A DNA stretch of 64,000 bases from Pseudomonas baetica. GTDB lineage: Bacteria; Pseudomonadota; Gammaproteobacteria; Pseudomonadales; Pseudomonadaceae. The notes below the pieces were generated by a model. That model was not told the origin of the DNA and did no database searches. It saw only the letters and a program-made list of their open reading frames with translations. The stretch spans positions 1,488,001 to 1,552,000 of the forward strand of contig NZ_PHHE01000001.1 in the NCBI RefSeq assembly GCF_002813455.1. The letters are read 5' to 3'. How positions within the stretch are numbered: position 1 is the stretch's first letter; each line of letters opens with the position of its first letter. This document shows positions 26,714 to 35,173 of this stretch, in pieces. The translations under genes and the position numbers were made by a program.

Positions 26714-27003
26714 TCACAACGAGGAGAAGCAGCGAAAACCGGGAGGCTCCTTGGCGACGTTTTCAGTGTCGACCACAAGCGTCTTGAGAATTTTCGCCAG
26801 CGCTTCTCGTCCTTGTACTGGACGTTCAGGCCAGGTCAGCTTCTTCAATCTGCCTTGTGGGCAGCGTGTATCCGGAAAAAACAACTCGGCGGTCAGACGA
26901 GTTTGCTCAAGCGTGTTACCGATTTTCCCGATCGGGGAACGTCTTCATCATGCAAAAGCCAAACGACGCCGTCAACGGTTTTGTAGTGATTATTTTTGGT
27001 CAC
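26714..27003 (-). pseudogene. Possible frameshifted gene remnant
   Basis: On the minus strand, a frame beginning near a GTG at 27003 reads TKNNHYKTVDGVVWLLHDED (protein-like) and then runs to a stop. A one-base shift near 26938 joins it to a second open stretch, KIGNTLEQTRLTAELFFPDT, then LTWPERPVQGREALAKILKT, ending at 26714. Together they resemble one soluble protein of about 95 residues broken by a frameshift. No family is recognised. The opposite strand also carries a 125-codon open frame over this region, so the call is tentative. The rest of the gap (26539-26713) shows nothing. Confidence 0.3.
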
Positions 27004-27048
27004 TACATATTGTCGGACAAAGCTGTTCTGGAATGAGAAAGGATCCGT

Positions 27049-27552
27049 TCAGATGACGGAAAAGGGGCTGCGCAGGACATAGAACGTAGACCGATAACCG
27101 TCCACTTCCCGCTGCTCTGAGGTGAATTCGCCACCGCTCAAATGCGGGATCAGCCGCGCCCAGAAGCGCTGCGCAGGCCGGTTGGCATCGATATGGAAAA
27201 TCTGCCACTGACCGGGGATTCGGCTCAAGAGGGCAGAGACGACAAACTGCGCGACGCCTTGGCCACGAAAACGTCGAGCCAGAAAGAAATAGCCGATGTT
27301 GTGTTCGGCGCCAGCGATGTGGGTGTCGTTGTCTACGGTCACGAAGCCGGCAAGTTGGTTGTCGACGTGGATCAGGAACGGTCTGGTGGTTGGGTGGCGC
27401 CAGTAGTCGTCCTTCCACTGGATGCTGAAGAAGCCATGGTCGGCAAACTTCAGCGGCAGCCATTCGCTGAAGTCGTACATGTAGAACTGCATTAGATTTT
27501 CGATGGTTTGCAGTTCGTCGCGCTGGGCGGGGTGCAGTTCGACGTTAGGCAT
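27049..27552 (-). CDS. GNAT-family N-acetyltransferase
   Basis: 167 residues. The GNAT fold is visible in LAGFVTVDNDTHIAGAEHNIGYFFLARRFRGQGVAQFVV, where RRFRGQGVA is the acetyl-CoA-binding Q/RxxGxG/A motif, and in the C-terminal HIDANRPAQRFWARLI segment. It belongs to the group with an N-terminal MYDFSEW-type segment often annotated as acetyltransferases of unknown substrate. It sits downstream of topB on the same strand with a 46-base gap. Confidence 0.85.
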   Translation of the reverse strand: MPNVELHPAQRDELQTIENLMQFYMYDFSEWLPLKFADHGFFSIQWKDDYWRHPTTRPFLIHVDNQLAGFVTVDNDTHIAGAEHNIGYFFLARRFRGQGVAQFVVSALLSRIPGQWQIFHIDANRPAQRFWARLIPHLSGGEFTSEQREVDGYRSTFYVLRSPFSVI

Positions 27553-27598
27553 GCTTTGGCTTCCTGAAGTAACGACCTTTCAGAAACAGTAGCGTGTA

Positions 27599-29545
27599 TT
27601 ACTTTTTGGCTGCGGGTTTCGCGGCACGTTTGGTGGTGCCGGCGGTTTTGCTCCGCGTTGATTTGCGTTTCTTCTTCCACGGCGCGCCAGCCTTGCCGGC
27701 AGGTGGCGGGCCGCTGATGGTCAGGCTCAAGCCCGAGCAGCGGGTCACCTGTTTGCTCATCCACGCCGCTTGTTTGGTGACGAATTCTTCCAGGCTCATC
27801 TCGCCGCTTTGCACCATGTCCAGCGCCTGCTCCCAGATTGCCGTGGTGCCGGGGTCGGCAATCGCTCGCGGTACGGCGTCGATCAGGCTGAACGCGGCGG
27901 GTGTGGCGGCCAGGGCCTTGCCGTTTTTCACCAGATAACCACGATCCAGCAAGCCTTGGATGATCGATGCGCGGGTGGCTTCGGTGCCGATGCCGGTGGT
28001 GTCCTTGAGCTTCTGTTTGAGCAGCGGATCTTCCACCAGCTTGGCGACGTTTTTCATCGCCTTGATCAGATCGCCTTCGGTGTAGGGCTTGGGTGGTTGC
28101 GTCCACAGATCCTTGAGCTTCACAGCGGCGACGGCGCACTCGACGCCTTGACCAAGTGCCGGCAAGGTTTGCGGCGCGGGGGCTTCACGGCCTTTGGCCG
28201 GTGCCAGTGCCTCGGGCAAGGCACGCTTCCAGCCCGGTTCGATGATCTGCTTGCCGACCGCGCGCAACGCTTCAGCGGCGCAATCGAAATCGGCCTGAGT
28301 GCGATCGTATTCGTGATTGGGCAGGAACTGCGCCAGATACCGCGCGCGAATCAACGTGTAAACCGCACGGTGCTTGCCGCTCAGGCGTTCAAGGTTCTTT
28401 GCCGCTGCGGTGGGGATGATGCCGTGGTGCGCGCTGACCTTGGCGTCGTTCCACGCCCGGGATTTGCGCTGCGGTTCGAGAAAGCCCTGCAGCGCGTCGA
28501 GGCTCGGGTCGGCTTGGCGCAACGCCGCGAGAATGGCCGGCGCCTCACTGTGCTGACTCAGCGGCAGGAAACCGCAATCGCTGCGCGGGTAGGTGATGAC
28601 CTTGTAGGTTTCGTAGAGCGCCTGGGCGATGTCGAGGGTTTCCTGCGCGCCGAGGCCGAGTTTCTTCGAGCAGACTTCCTGCAAGGTGCCGAGGTCGAAG
28701 GGCAGGGGCGCCACTTCGCGCATGCGCTCGGTGCGCAGTTTTACCACGCGGGCGCTGGCGGCGTTGCTGATAGCGGCAGCAGCCTGTTGCGCCAAGGCCT
28801 GATTCAAACAGCGATCCTGATCGTCGCAGACATCCGGCGGCGCTCGCCACTGCGCGGTAAACGGCGTGCCGTTGTGCAACAACTCCACATCGATCGCCCA
28901 AAACGGCACTGGCACGAAGTCGGCGATGCTGCGATCACGATCCACCACCAGCCGTAATGTCGGCGTCTGCACCCGACCGACCGGCAACACACCCTGATAA
29001 CCCGACTGACGACCGAGCAGGGTGAACAGGCGACTCATGTTCATGCCGATCAGCCAGTCCGCCCGGGATCGACCCAATGCCGAGTGATACAGGCTGAACG
29101 TCTCAGCACCCGGTTTCAGCGCGGCCAAGGCCTTGCGAATCGAGGCCTCGTCCAGGGCGGACAGCCACAAGCGGCGAATCGGCCCGCGATAGCGGCAGTG
29201 CTCGACCAGTTCCCGGGCGATCATCTCGCCCTCACGGTCGGCGTCGGTGGCGATGATCAGTTCGCTGGCCTCGCCGAGCAGGCGTTTGACGGCTTTGTAC
29301 TGGCTGGCGGTGCGCGGTTTGACGGTCATTTTCCATTTGTCCGGAATGATCGGCAGATCCGCCAGTACCCAGCGCTTGTAGCGTGCGTCGTAGGCATCCG
29401 GCGGCGCGGTTTCCAGCAAGTGGCCGATGCACCAGGTCACCGTGACGTCCGTTCCCAGCCAGCAGCCGTCGCCCCGGCGTCTGGCGCCGAGCACAGCCGC
29501 AATGTCTTTGGCCTGGGAAGGTTTTTCACAGAGGTACAGCCGCAT
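27599..29545 (-). CDS. topB: DNA topoisomerase III
   Basis: 648 residues from the ATG at 29545. TOPRIM domain (YLCEKPSQAKDIAAVLG, IIATDADREGEMIARELV) and the type IA core with the active-site Tyr in YKVITYPRSDCGFLP are intact. GRVQTPTLRLVVDRD and the GTEATRASII motif are also typical of TopB. The C-terminus lacks zinc fingers and ends in a Lys/Arg/Ala-rich tail (KKKRKSTRSKTAG...KPAAKK) that probably binds DNA. The protein decatenates DNA and resolves recombination intermediates. A LexA-type box lies 73-88 bases upstream of this start. Confidence 0.95.
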   Translation of the reverse strand: MRLYLCEKPSQAKDIAAVLGARRRGDGCWLGTDVTVTWCIGHLLETAPPDAYDARYKRWVLADLPIIPDKWKMTVKPRTASQYKAVKRLLGEASELIIATDADREGEMIARELVEHCRYRGPIRRLWLSALDEASIRKALAALKPGAETFSLYHSALGRSRADWLIGMNMSRLFTLLGRQSGYQGVLPVGRVQTPTLRLVVDRDRSIADFVPVPFWAIDVELLHNGTPFTAQWRAPPDVCDDQDRCLNQALAQQAAAAISNAASARVVKLRTERMREVAPLPFDLGTLQEVCSKKLGLGAQETLDIAQALYETYKVITYPRSDCGFLPLSQHSEAPAILAALRQADPSLDALQGFLEPQRKSRAWNDAKVSAHHGIIPTAAAKNLERLSGKHRAVYTLIRARYLAQFLPNHEYDRTQADFDCAAEALRAVGKQIIEPGWKRALPEALAPAKGREAPAPQTLPALGQGVECAVAAVKLKDLWTQPPKPYTEGDLIKAMKNVAKLVEDPLLKQKLKDTTGIGTEATRASIIQGLLDRGYLVKNGKALAATPAAFSLIDAVPRAIADPGTTAIWEQALDMVQSGEMSLEEFVTKQAAWMSKQVTRCSGLSLTISGPPPAGKAGAPWKKKRKSTRSKTAGTTKRAAKPAAKK

Positions 29546-29617
29546 AACCACCATCATCGATCAAGGTCGGAACAGGTGCACAGAATGGCCGGACTTGGCG
29601 TCAGGGGCAACTTTTAT

Positions 29618-29633
29618 CTGTATGGATATACAG
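29618..29633. promoter_or_regulatory. LexA (SOS) box, CTGT-N8-ACAG
   Basis: CTGTATGGATATACAG matches the gammaproteobacterial LexA consensus CTGTATATATATACAG at 14 of 16 positions. It lies at the centre of a perfect longer palindrome (TTTATCTGTAT-GGAT-ATACAGATAAA, 29613-29638). It lies in the gap between topB (minus) and aprA (plus), about 73 bases from topB and 190 from aprA, so topB is the likely target. Confidence 0.72.
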
Positions 29634-29820
29634 ATAAAACGTTGCCGCTCATGACGGGTATTCCGGGGACGTGGCCGCACCTATCGAGAAATTGATTAGC
29701 GACCTGTTTTCACCTGTGTCAGGTTTTTCGACGATTCAAACACGCGGGAGACGGGACGATCTCGCCAGAAGATCGCCGTGGTCTGTCGACACTGACCATT
29801 CAGAAACAAGGAAGTCCACC

Positions 29821-31227
29821 ATGGCTCAAGCCAACTCCAGAACCAGCAGCACCTATGACGAAGTCAATACCTTCAGCCACCTGTATGACCGTGGCATCGG
29901 GCTGGTCAACGGCAAACCTTCTTTTACCGCCGACCAGGCAGCCGACGAAATTCTGCGCAAAAACCTGTCGTGGGGCGATAAAAACGCTGACGGCAAAATC
30001 GACCTTAGCTACACCTTCCTGACCGAAAAACCGGCGAACTACAACCCGAAACTGGGCAACTTCAGCGAATTCAGCGCCCAGCAGAAAGCTCAAGCCGTGC
30101 TGGCCATGCAATCCTGGGCTGACGTCGCCAACGTTACCTTCACCGAAGGCAAGGGCGGTGACGGTCACATGACGTTCGGCAACTACGACGTCAGCACCGG
30201 CGGCGCCGCGTTTGCTTATCTGCCGAGTGGCGGCAGCTATGACGGCCAGTCGTGGTACTTGATCAACGATCAGTACCAGGTCAACAAGACCCCGGACATC
30301 AACAACTACGGCCGCCAGACCCTGACCCACGAAATCGGCCATACCCTTGGCCTGTCGCACCCGGGCGCCTACAACGCGGGCAATGGCAACCCGACGTACG
30401 CTGACGCCAAGTACGCCGAAGACACCCGCGGCTACAGCCTGATGAGCTACTGGAGCGAGTACAACACCGAGCAGAATTTCAGCAAGGACGGCAGTGGTGC
30501 CTACGCGTCGGCGCCGTTGCTGGACGATATCGTGGCGGTGCAGAAACTCTACGGTGCCAACTCCGAAACCCGCGCCGATAACACCACTTACGGCTTCAGC
30601 TCCAACGCCGGGCGTGATTTCTACAGCGCCACATCGGCGTCGTCGAAACTGGTGTTCTCGGTGTGGGACGGTGGCGGCGATGACACGCTGAACTTCTCCG
30701 GTTTCACCCAGAACCAGAAGATCAACCTCAATGAAGGCTCGTTCTCCGACGTCGGTGGTCTGGTCGGTAACGTGTCGATAGCTTACGGCGTGACAGTGGA
30801 AAACGCTTTGGGTGGATCGGGCAATGATCTGCTGATCGGCAACGCAGCGGTCAATCACCTGTTTGGCGGTGCTGGCAACGACATCCTCTACGGAGGCGGC
30901 GGCGCTGATGTGCTGCGGGGCGGTGAAGGCGCGGACACCTTCGTGTTCGGTGCGGCCAGTGATTCGACCATGACCGCGCCGGACTGGATCATGGATTTCA
31001 CCAGCGGCCTGGACAAGATCGACCTGTCAGGGATCGCCGGTTTCGCCACGGGCGCAGCGTCGCTGAATTTTGTCAGCGGCTTCACCGGGCATGCGGGCGA
31101 TGCGATTCTGACTTACTTCGCCCAGACCAATCAGACCAGCCTGATGGTTGACTTGACGGGGCAGGGTTCAGTGGACTTTGCCGTGGGTGTGGTGGGGCAA
31201 GCGGTGGCGACTGATATCGTTGCGTGA
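29821..31227 (+). CDS. aprA: Serralysin-family alkaline metalloprotease
   Basis: 468 residues from the ATG with AGGA seven bases upstream; no signal peptide, as for type I-secreted proteases. Zinc motif [11 protein letters not shown] near residue 170 and the Met-turn SLMSYWSEY define the serralysin family. Glycine-rich RTX repeats follow ([30 protein letters not shown]), and the C-terminus ends in TDIVA, close to the type I signal. It is a calcium-dependent secreted protease. The usual aprI inhibitor and aprDEF exporter genes are absent on both sides here. Confidence 0.95.
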   Translation: MAQANSRTSSTYDEVNTFSHLYDRGIGLVNGKPSFTADQAADEILRKNLSWGDKNADGKIDLSYTFLTEKPANYNPKLGNFSEFSAQQKAQAVLAMQSWADVANVTFTEGKGGDGHMTFGNYDVSTGGAAFAYLPSGGSYDGQSWYLINDQYQVNKTPDINNYGRQTLTHEIGHTLGLSHPGAYNAGNGNPTYADAKYAEDTRGYSLMSYWSEYNTEQNFSKDGSGAYASAPLLDDIVAVQKLYGANSETRADNTTYGFSSNAGRDFYSATSASSKLVFSVWDGGGDDTLNFSGFTQNQKINLNEGSFSDVGGLVGNVSIAYGVTVENALGGSGNDLLIGNAAVNHLFGGAGNDILYGGGGADVLRGGEGADTFVFGAASDSTMTAPDWIMDFTSGLDKIDLSGIAGFATGAASLNFVSGFTGHAGDAILTYFAQTNQTSLMVDLTGQGSVDFAVGVVGQAVATDIVA

Positions 31228-31240
31228 TGCCTGAAAAACG

Positions 31241-31263
31241 GCCCTCTCCCTCGCGGAGAGGGC
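31241..31263 (+). terminator. Hairpin after aprA
   Basis: GCCCTCTCC and GGAGAGGGC form a perfect 9-bp stem with a five-base loop 14 bases after the aprA stop. No T-run follows, so it may be a stability hairpin or a short interspersed repeat and not a full terminator. Confidence 0.5.
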
Positions 31264-31387
31264 TACACGGGCGGCGTTCCGATGAGGGGCTGTTGAAGTT
31301 GATGGGCCGTTCAGCTGTAAAACCACCCCAAACAGAACCGATGGGCTATACCTGAACCGGTCTCTTCGCCGTATTCAGGAGAAACCC

Positions 31388-31756
31388 ATGAAAAGCACCG
31401 GCCCCAGTCCCGTCATTGCCCTCGAACAACTTCCCGGCTGCCTGATAGTGAAATTCCACGGCATCCAGGTCGCCGCATCCTCCCACGTACTGATCCTCAA
31501 CGAAGCCAACTACCCGCCGGTGTACTACGTCCCCCGCGAAGACATCGACGAAAAATATTTCGCCCGCACCGACCACACCAGCTATTGCCCATACAAAGGC
31601 GACGCCAATTACTTCAGCCTGCAGGTGCCAGGGCATGAGGGGGCGAATGCGGTGTGGACGTACGAGCATCCGAAAGTCTCGGTCAAAGACATCCAGAACT
31701 ACGTGGCGTTTTATCCGGATCAGGTGAAGTTCGAGGTGATCAAGGCAGATGCCTGA
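31388..31756 (+). CDS. DUF427 domain protein
   Basis: 122 residues; ATG with AGGAG seven bases upstream. The single DUF427 domain covers most of the length (KFHGIQVAASSHVLILNEAN, PPVYYVPREDID, HTSYCPYKGDANYFSLQVPG, NAVWTYEHP, IQNYVAFYP). The conserved CPYKG-type and YP residues are present. The family is widespread and small; its function is not established. It follows aprA after a hairpin and is probably transcribed separately. Confidence 0.9.
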   Translation: MKSTGPSPVIALEQLPGCLIVKFHGIQVAASSHVLILNEANYPPVYYVPREDIDEKYFARTDHTSYCPYKGDANYFSLQVPGHEGANAVWTYEHPKVSVKDIQNYVAFYPDQVKFEVIKADA

Positions 31757-31799
31757 AGCCAACAGCCCGCCAAAGCGCAATGCAGTGGCGGGCTGACGC

Positions 31800-32882
31800 T
31801 TATTTACCTTTGCGTTTGGCAGTGGTTTTGGCTTTGGCGGGCGCTGCTTTTCGGCTACGGCTGGTGTGCTTGACCGCAGGCAGCATCGAGGTGGCCGCTC
31901 GCAATGTCTGGGCCGTTGCCTGTGTACCGGACTGGGTCGCCATCAACGATTGTTCGAGCAATTGAAACGATAGCTGCGCGGCCGCTTTGGCGTCGCGCTG
32001 CACCGCTGCCAATCTGGATGAAAGCAGCGAGTCCATCTTGTCTTCGAACACGGCAGCCATGCGTTTGTATCCGGGAGCGTTCAGGTGCAGTTCGTTGATC
32101 CAGTCGTCGTCCTTGATCAGGTCTCGCAAGTCCAGGTAGTGCACGTCCGGATGGCTATCGGCGACGGATTTGAGCATTGCATTGAACTGGTCGATAAAGT
32201 CCGCGACGATTTGGCGCTGAACCTGTGGGTCCATGATGTTCTTGCGGGTCAGCGAGGGGCGAATCCACGGGCCGATAAACCGATAATTGCCAAAGTTCAC
32301 GACGCCTTTACCGGTGGGAATAGCGCGTCCGTAGCCGTGAAAAATGATTTTGGTCTTGGGGCTCGCTGCCTTGACCTTTTTGATCATTTCTTCATAGGCG
32401 CCCCGGAACACCCGACCGATGGTGTCTTTGACGTAATCGGTGCGCAGCAGCGTAGCAGGAGAGGAGCTTGCGTGGTTCAGGAAGGAGGCGAACTCGTCGC
32501 CCGCAATGTCATTGCCTCCCGCGGAAAACAGGAAGAAGGCCGGTTTTGTACTCTTGATTTCGTCCAGCACTTCAATGAACTCCACCGGCTGGCGTGTCCA
32601 CGCGCCTTCTTTGATTTCAGTGCCATACACCATGTTTTCCAGAGTGTCGCCGCCGGAGGCAAAGCTCTTGATCTTGTAGCCGGAGGTCAGCTTCAGCCAC
32701 TTGATGATGTCCACGCCAGGCAAGTAGTCGAACCAGGAGTCGCCTTGGGCGACGACTTTCACGCCATTTGAGCCGAAGAAAAATCCATAGGTTGAATCCG
32801 CTTTCACTTTTTGCGCCGGCTGATCGTGTTGCCAGATCGCCAGATTGATTTTCGCTAATGCGTCTTCGCTTTCGTAGTTCAT
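31800..32882 (-). CDS. SGNH/GDSL-type hydrolase with basic C-terminal tail
   Basis: 360 residues from the ATG at 32882 (AAGGGA about ten bases upstream). The SGNH blocks are recognisable: VVAQGDSWFDYLPG (block I with the nucleophile Ser), FASGGDTLENM, LFSAGGNDIAGDEF (block III, GGND) and INELHLNAPGYKRMA (block V with Asp/His-like residues). No signal peptide is seen. After the hydrolase domain a helical segment rich in Ala/Gln and a Lys/Arg/Ala tail (SRSRKAAPAKAKTTAKRKGK) resembles phasin or histone-like tails. The substrate is unknown. Confidence 0.78.
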   Translation of the reverse strand: MNYESEDALAKINLAIWQHDQPAQKVKADSTYGFFFGSNGVKVVAQGDSWFDYLPGVDIIKWLKLTSGYKIKSFASGGDTLENMVYGTEIKEGAWTRQPVEFIEVLDEIKSTKPAFFLFSAGGNDIAGDEFASFLNHASSSPATLLRTDYVKDTIGRVFRGAYEEMIKKVKAASPKTKIIFHGYGRAIPTGKGVVNFGNYRFIGPWIRPSLTRKNIMDPQVQRQIVADFIDQFNAMLKSVADSHPDVHYLDLRDLIKDDDWINELHLNAPGYKRMAAVFEDKMDSLLSSRLAAVQRDAKAAAQLSFQLLEQSLMATQSGTQATAQTLRAATSMLPAVKHTSRSRKAAPAKAKTTAKRKGK

Positions 32883-33050
32883 GTCGGCAGTCCCTTTTTT
32901 ATCGGAAAGAACACGTGGTAACCGGTCGATGCCGGTTCCGTTTTCGAGTCCGAACGACGTCTTCAAGGGTGCTGCTACGTTCAGACTTTTCAGCACTTCG
33001 GGGGCTGTACGATCAATGCCTGCCTTGCAGGTTGATCGCACGGCTGAGCG

Positions 33051-33176
33051 TCAATGTGGAGGTCGTGGCCGCGCGCGCGATAAACGCATGCACCGGCAAG
33101 GGATCGATTTGATCCAGGCGGGAGCCGAGGGTAACGATGGCTGGGGCCGGGGCTGGGGAAACCGTGCAGTGGGCAT
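33051..33176 (-). CDS. Possible 41-residue ORF with strong ribosome site
   Basis: An ATG at 33176 follows GAGAGGA at eight bases, one of the better ribosome sites of the region. The predicted peptide is Pro/Arg-rich (starting MPTARFPQPRPQPSLP), a composition often seen in spurious frames of GC-rich DNA. The ribosome site can pair with CCTC just upstream. It lies in the 490-base gap (32883-33370) between the SGNH gene and the MHS transporter, where nothing else was recognised. Confidence 0.2.
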   Translation of the reverse strand: MPTARFPQPRPQPSLPSAPAWIKSIPCRCMRLSRARPRPPH

Positions 33177-33370
33177 GGAAGAATCCTCTCCGAGAGGTTC
33201 GTTCCCCCACGTCACGAACGCTTTTCTGCGTCGCGGGGCTGTGTGAGATTGATCGTAGACGAGATTTCGCCTGTGCCAAGTCTGGAAACAGATCGGGTTG
33301 ACCTGTGATGAAGGATTAATACCCTCACCACAGGTTTGTGCGCGATTGGTAGGGGGCAGGTCAGTCAGAT

Positions 33371-34993
33371 TCAGTTCTTGTCCAGGTCGATATTTTTCGT
33401 CTCGCGCAAACAGATCATCCCCACCACCAGGCTGACCCCGGTTATCAGCACCGGATACCAAAGCCCGTAGAAAATATCCCCGGTGTACACCACCAGCGCA
33501 AACGACACGGTCGGCAGGAACCCGCCAAACCAGCCATTGCCGATGTGGTACGGCAAGGACATCGAGGTGTAGCGAATCCGCGTCGGGAACAGTTCGACCA
33601 TCAACGCCGCCAGTGGCCCGTAGCACATGGCGGAAATGATGATCAGCGCGACGATCAGGGCAACGATCATCGGTTTGTTGATCTGCTGCAGGTCGGCCTG
33701 TTGCGGGTAGCCGGCGAGGGTGATCGCGCCGCGCAACGCCGCTTCGTCAAAGCCGTCGAGTTGCACGTCACCAACGCTGACTTGCACGGCGCTGCCGGTC
33801 GGTGCGGCGACACTGGAGTAGGGCAGGCCCTGTTTGACCAGGAAGGTTTTGACCTTGTCGCACGGGCTGTCGAATTTGGCTTTGCCCACCGGATCGAACT
33901 GGAAGGTGCAGGTTGCTGGATCCGCCAGCACAGTGATCGGCGCCTGACGGCTGGCCTGATCGATGGCCGGGTTGGCGTAATGGGCGAGGGATTTGAAGAT
34001 CGGGAAGTACAGCGCGGTCGCCAATAGCAGGCCGATCATCAGCACCGGTTTGCGTCCGACCTTGTCCGACAGCCAACCAAAAAAGATGAAGAACGGTGCA
34101 CCGATGACCACGCTGATGATCAGCAAGGTATTGGCCACCGCCGGGTCCATTTTCAGGAACTGGGTGAGGAAGAACAGCACGTAAAACTGCGCCGCGTAGA
34201 AGGTCACTGCTTGCCCGGCGTTGATGCTGAACAGGGCGATCAGCACCACCTTGAGGTTTTCCCATTTGCCGAAGGATTCGCGGATCGGCGCCTTGGAGGT
34301 TTTGCCTTCCTCTTTCATCTTCAGATACGCCGGCGACTCGTGCAGGCTCAGGCGAATCCAGGTGGAAATGCCCAGCAGCACAATCGACAGCAGGAACGGA
34401 ATGCGCCAGCCCCACACTTCGAATTGATCGCCAGTGAAGTAGCGGCAACCGAGCACCACCAGCAACGACAGCAGCAGGCCGAGGGTTGCGGTGGATTGAA
34501 TCCAGCTGGTGTGGAAACCGCGTTTGCCGATCGGCGCGTGCTCCGCCACGTAAGTCGCGGCGCCGCCGTACTCGCCACCGAGCGCCAGGCCCTGGAGCAT
34601 GCGCAGCACCACCAGAATGATCGGCGCGGCGATGCCGATGCTGGCGTAGGTCGGCAGCAGGCCGACGCAGAACGTCGCCACGCCCATCAGGATGATGGTC
34701 GCCAGAAAGGTGTATTTGCGCCCGATCATGTCCCCCAGCCGACCGAACACCAGCGCCCCGAAAGGCCGCACGACAAACCCGGCGGCGAAGGCCATCAGCG
34801 CAAAGATGAACGCCGTGGTGTCGTTGACCCCGGCGAAGAACTGCTTGCTGATGACTGCCGCGAGGGCGCCGTAGAGGAAGAAGTCATACCATTCGAACAC
34901 CGTCCCCAAGGACGAGGCGAAAATGACTTTCTGCGTGTCGTTGCGAGTGCTGGCGTCGCTCGCGACGTCCAGCGGCTGAACGTGTTCTGACAT
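33371..34993 (-). CDS. MFS metabolite:H+ symporter (MHS family) with extracytoplasmic insert
   Basis: 540 residues from the ATG at 34993 (AGGGA eight bases upstream). The family signature is clear: SLGTVFEWYDFFLYGAL, RPFGALVFGRLGDMIGRK and LQGLALGGEYGGAATYVAEH. Twelve membrane segments are expected. Between two of the later segments (about residues 330-420) is a roughly 90-residue soluble insert with two Cys (DPATCTFQF, DSPCDK), found in a subset of the family. MHS transporters carry dicarboxylates, shikimate, proline or betaine. It is adjacent to a GMC oxidoreductase on the same strand. Confidence 0.9.
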   Translation of the reverse strand: MSEHVQPLDVASDASTRNDTQKVIFASSLGTVFEWYDFFLYGALAAVISKQFFAGVNDTTAFIFALMAFAAGFVVRPFGALVFGRLGDMIGRKYTFLATIILMGVATFCVGLLPTYASIGIAAPIILVVLRMLQGLALGGEYGGAATYVAEHAPIGKRGFHTSWIQSTATLGLLLSLLVVLGCRYFTGDQFEVWGWRIPFLLSIVLLGISTWIRLSLHESPAYLKMKEEGKTSKAPIRESFGKWENLKVVLIALFSINAGQAVTFYAAQFYVLFFLTQFLKMDPAVANTLLIISVVIGAPFFIFFGWLSDKVGRKPVLMIGLLLATALYFPIFKSLAHYANPAIDQASRQAPITVLADPATCTFQFDPVGKAKFDSPCDKVKTFLVKQGLPYSSVAAPTGSAVQVSVGDVQLDGFDEAALRGAITLAGYPQQADLQQINKPMIVALIVALIIISAMCYGPLAALMVELFPTRIRYTSMSLPYHIGNGWFGGFLPTVSFALVVYTGDIFYGLWYPVLITGVSLVVGMICLRETKNIDLDKN

Positions 34994-35083
34994 ATCGGTA
35001 TCCCTCACAGTGATTGTTTTTGTTGTTCCACTGGTGTTGCGTGTCCGGGTGATGCGCGATGCCTTGAATCTGCTGTTGATTCC

Positions 35084-35173
35084 TGTGGGAGCGAGCCTGC
35101 TCGCGAAGGCGTCGTGTCAGTCAACGTTTATGTTGAATGTGCTACCGCATTCGCGAGCAGGCTCGCTCCCACA
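35084..35173. repeat. REPIN overlapping the end of the GMC gene
   Basis: TGTGGGAGCGAGCCTGCTCG and its exact inverse at the right, with the usual TGTTGAATGTG centre. The right arm and part of the centre lie inside the coding frame of the GMC oxidoreductase and provide its last codons and stop. Confidence 0.93.

Noticed and set aside
29800..30858. 352-codon minus-strand frame over aprA
   Set aside because: aprA has unmistakable motifs on the plus strand; the opposite frame is a shadow with Val-rich low-complexity sequence.
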